This document shows, piece after piece, positions 60,937 to 64,000 of a DNA stretch of 64,000 nt. The position numbers were made by a program, and so were the translations under genes. Under the pieces are notes generated by a model, which searched no databases, was not told the DNA's origin, and was given only the letters and a program-made list of their open reading frames with translations. Within the stretch, counting starts at the first letter, position 1, and each line of letters starts with the position of its first letter. The stretch covers positions 21,897,234 to 21,961,233 of the forward strand of contig NC_044920.1 in NCBI RefSeq assembly GCF_003576645.1, given 5' to 3'. Source of the stretch: Ipomoea triloba. Taxonomy: Eukaryota; Streptophyta; Magnoliopsida; Solanales; Convolvulaceae.

Positions 60937-63350
60937 ATAAATTGCTTCGGGTTCAGGTAGTTAAGATTGAGTTGGGCTCGAATTTAGGTAGTTATACTCG
61001 AAATATTAAGCTTAGTTTTAAAATATAAAAATTTGACTAAAATTCTAAATTAAAATCAAAAGCAATAAATTAAAATAATATTTCAGAAATTACAACTCAA
61101 AACTCATGTAATAATACATGAATTTACTAATATAATAATTACAAGTACATTAACAAGATAATAATAATAAAAAACATGTATAGTGTAGCATAGATCTATT
61201 GAAATGCTCTGCGCCCAGACAACTTGGTTTTTTCATCCACAAGTTGTACTTCCATCTTCAAATTTCAATTTTCCTTCAATAAAGAGAAAGCACAATTAAG
61301 TGAAAACAACTTAATTGCAATATATAAAATTTAGTATAAACTTAAATCCTCTTAGTATTTTCACAGAAGTTTTATAGGTTTTATTTTAAAATATAAAGTT
61401 AAATAAGTTAGACAAATAAAAATAAGAAAATGTCGCTCAAGATTTGACCATATTCATTCTCAATTTGGTAAAGAATTATATATAGATAAATCAATCAACC
61501 AAATACACCAAATACTGAAACTCATTTTTCAATAATTACAGTGGACTTTTTCAGTTTTCAGTTTCCAGTTTCCAGTATTAGCACTTCAATAAAAGTTATA
61601 ACATCAATATAAAAATAGCTATTACTACAAAAGAACATTAGTTATTATCACGTAAACATCTCTTGAACTAATTAACAATCCACTATCATCCAAAAAATCA
61701 ATGATCACCAATTGATACACAAGATACTTATTGCAAATTTGTCACCATTCTCATAAGAAAATATTGCCATGCATGAATAAAGGAACACTTTTTATACTAA
61801 GAAACTAGTAATATCTAAGTAAAGTAAAACATGATTCTTAGCATCTTAGTAAAACGTGAACAATCACATGTACCGAAAGTAACACATGCCATAAGATTAG
61901 TACACATAAATTTCCACAATCAGTATATATAGGAAGCAACGCATGCCATAAGAAGCTAATAACAAAATTTAAACAACCAATACTCTATAAATAAAATAGA
62001 AAATACAAATGACCTTATGTCACACTTTACAATCTGTACTATCCAGAGACAGGTCAATAATCTCAATACCATTTTTTGCTCAAAAAATCCATCATCATCA
62101 CCACCTCATAAATCTCTTCATATATGTATTTACACATGCACATATGCATGAGTACTAAACTGCAAAATTATCCCCAAGTAGCAACTCAAGAACGAACTAT
62201 ATGGTCCACAACAATATAACAATACCAATAATATACTTAATTAAAAGTAAAAATACGAAAGATATTTACCTTAATGAGGAATACTTAGCCTTTGGACTAT
62301 TATGGATCTGCTGTCTTGTCTCTTTTCAGATCCACAATAAACGACCTAGACACTTATAATTCGGCAAGGAATCAAATAGAAGAAAATTTTTCACAATAGT
62401 TTTAAAAATTAAATTTTCTAAACAAAAAAAAAAAAAAAAAGAGAGAAAAATATCCTTAGAGCTTTAATTTTTTAATATAGTTTTTTTTTAAAAAAAAAAA
62501 TACATGGAAAAATATATCCAAAATCATTAAAAAAAAAAAAAGGAAAGTTATAAAAAAATTCGAAAAATTAATACAAAAAGGAAAAAAAAATACTCAAACA
62601 ATGTTAAAACTATCAATTTTTTGGACAGTATATTGATCCTTCGAGCTTTGATTAGTGGACCATCGCTAGGTTGGTTACCATAGAAGTGGATCGGAGCAAG
62701 TTAAAGCCTCGAAGAAGATCTTTTCAAATCTACATTGTATGATACGTAGATCAAAAGAGATCTAGGGTTTTCGGTGTATAGAGCCAAAGAGGTGAGAGAA
62801 TGAGAAATTAAGACTATGACTATGAGTAGATGAAACTCTAAAAGTAAGAGGTCTGAGGTGACTAAGCAAAAGTGATTGAGTGGTGATTTAGTGAAGGCAA
62901 AGGCAAGACTCGAGAGTGAGAGCCTGAAAGCGGTGAGACTGGGAGAGGTCAGAGAGCTGGAAACGGAGTCATGGTCCCACGAAAAGGCGGATAGAGTGTG
63001 AGAGGCTGTGACAGCGTGTGAACAGCGGATATGGTGATTGATTGGGTGAAACTTGAGAGACAGAGAGAGTGAGAGGTGAGATCTAAGAGGAGTGAGAGGT
63101 GTGAGCAGTGTAGATGAGGGGTGAAAGTGTGAAACCCTAACTAACATATATTTATATACCTAGGTAAATTTGGGTTTGGGTTGGATTTGAATTTTAAACC
63201 AAGAACCCAAAACCCGAATTGAATTAATATTTTTTAGCACGATTTTTTTTAAAGGGTTTGACCCGTTTGGCATCAAATATAACCCGATTCGGGTCAAACG
63301 GATCTATCCTAAGGGTTTTTCATGTTAAACCCAATTTATGCCCAACCCTA
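60750..63350. mobile_element. Non-autonomous hAT (Ac-like) element, 2.6 kb, perfect 8-bp duplication
   Basis: atcaatat is exact at 60742-60749 and 63351-63358. The ends are TAGGAGTCGGCACA and, reversed, TAGGGTTGGGCATA, continuing with matching ttgggttta. The subterminal parts hold gacccg/cgggtc motifs. Inside are a (CA)n-(TA)n tract (60850-60935) and AT-rich DNA. On the minus strand from about 63147 a CT/TCAC-rich segment after TATATAAATATATG resembles a promoter and leader, with no transposase recognised downstream. Confidence 0.82.
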
Positions 63351-63435
63351 ATCAATATACATTGTCTCATCATATTAGTGAGTAAAATATAGTTTCTTGA
63401 AAATTTATAGTAGCAATCATCCGTGGAGAGTGATA

Positions 63436-63991
63436 AGGGGTCGCCGCCAAAGGATTTCCCTTGCTAGAATAAAAAACAAAGTTCATCCTTAAGTAACATT
63501 TTCTAAATGACATTGCACTAGTTTGTTTAAGAAAGCCAATATGGTATCCACTTTATGTGGCACAAAGATAGCGATGGTTGTATTCTCACCATCTGGCAAG
63601 GCTTTTACCTTTGCTAACCCTGATATGAGCATGACCCTTAACAACTACATTGCAAAAAATCTCACAATATATAGAAGCGAACTTCACTGAATAGATTCTC
63701 CATGCTCAACTGGAAGCCAACATGAGAAGGATGACCTCCTAAATCAATAATCTTGAAGCTCAAATTGAAGAATAAATGTTAGTCAATCAAGCTTTGAGAG
63801 AAGCTGAAAAAGGTAGACCATCCATATATGGTCTACAATTGCATGAGCTACAATCCATGAAACACTACATAGAAGACTCTATTAATCATGTAATTAAAAA
63901 ATTTAATCAGTTGCCCATGACGGGTGCACAATCTCAAGCCTTGGCAACTCAAAACAACATAAAACATAATAATGATTTAAACACCACTTAG
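63436..63991 (+). pseudogene. Type I (M-type, AGL62-like) MADS-box pseudogene
   Basis: The frame from about 63439 reads RISLARIKNKVHP, stop, VTFSK, stop, then LFKKANMVSTLCGTKIAMVV, FSPSGKAFTFANPDMS. This is the full DNA-binding MADS domain of the M-alpha type, normally a seed/endosperm regulator. The start codon position has AGG instead of ATG, two stops interrupt the MADS box, and further stops follow at about 63685 and later. The C-terminal coiled coil is partly open again at 63776-63991 (ALREAEKGRPSIYGLQLHEL). Intronless, as is usual for this group. Clearly dead. It may extend beyond the window's right edge only as 3' flank. Confidence 0.88.
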
Positions 63992-64000
63992 TCTAGTGCC

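Noticed and set aside
62701..63147. 148-codon Ser/Leu-rich minus-strand frame
   Set aside because: It lies in a CT-rich leader-like segment of an hAT element and has no domain.

Overview
This is nuclear DNA from a dicot plant. The genes are split by AT-rich GT-AG introns, the protein families are plant ones (HIR, AHL, MAP65, calmodulin-like, M-type MADS), and the intergenic DNA is AT-rich and packed with plant transposons. A subterminal-type array built on GACAACGGTT at 17.3-17.9 kb resembles what I recall of Tpn1-type CACTA elements of morning glories. Convolvulaceae is therefore a guess, not a demonstrated identity.

Layout. 1-3.35 kb: 3' part of an L1-type LINE, with an assembly duplication and a one-base gap at the left edge. 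3.4-5.0 kb: a small Mutator-like element, a sequence gap, two tRNA-related SINEs and a LINE relic. 5.3-7.6 kb (-): complete five-exon ribosomal protein S13 gene. 8-13 kb: SINEs, a three-unit local repeat and an hAT insertion. 13.3-13.7 kb (-): CML13/14-type calmodulin-like gene. 14-20 kb: repeats, a dynamin-2-like orphan exon and the CACTA-type array. 20.4-23.5 kb (+): five-exon HIR/prohibitin-domain gene with a GC-AG first intron. 24-32.3 kb: a transposon cluster (two Mutator-like elements with 9-bp target duplications, a Helitron whose 5' end is tandemly repeated, and a nested array). 33-37.1 kb (+): MAP65-3-like gene of twelve coding exons. 37-43 kb: hAT and Mutator-like MITEs. 43.4-46.4 kb (+): five-exon AT-hook/PPC (AHL) gene. 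48.3-53.0 kb: complete Ty1/copia element killed by only two stop codons. 53-59 kb: MITEs. 59.3 kb: tRNA-Cys(GCA). 60.75-63.35 kb: non-autonomous hAT element. 63.4-64 kb: type I MADS-box pseudogene.

The host genes are unrelated housekeeping or regulatory genes (translation, calcium sensing, membrane-microdomain immunity, cytokinesis, chromatin) and do not form a pathway. No CRISPR, operon or biosynthetic cluster was seen. The most unusual material is transposon biology: a set of Mutator-like MITEs with GGACC-containing ends, each carrying a different internal short-repeat array; a Helitron with four tandem copies of its 5' end; and a dynamin exon beside a CACTA-type array. Exon boundaries were chosen by hand from GT/AG sites, reading phase and family sequences known to me; no alignment was run.
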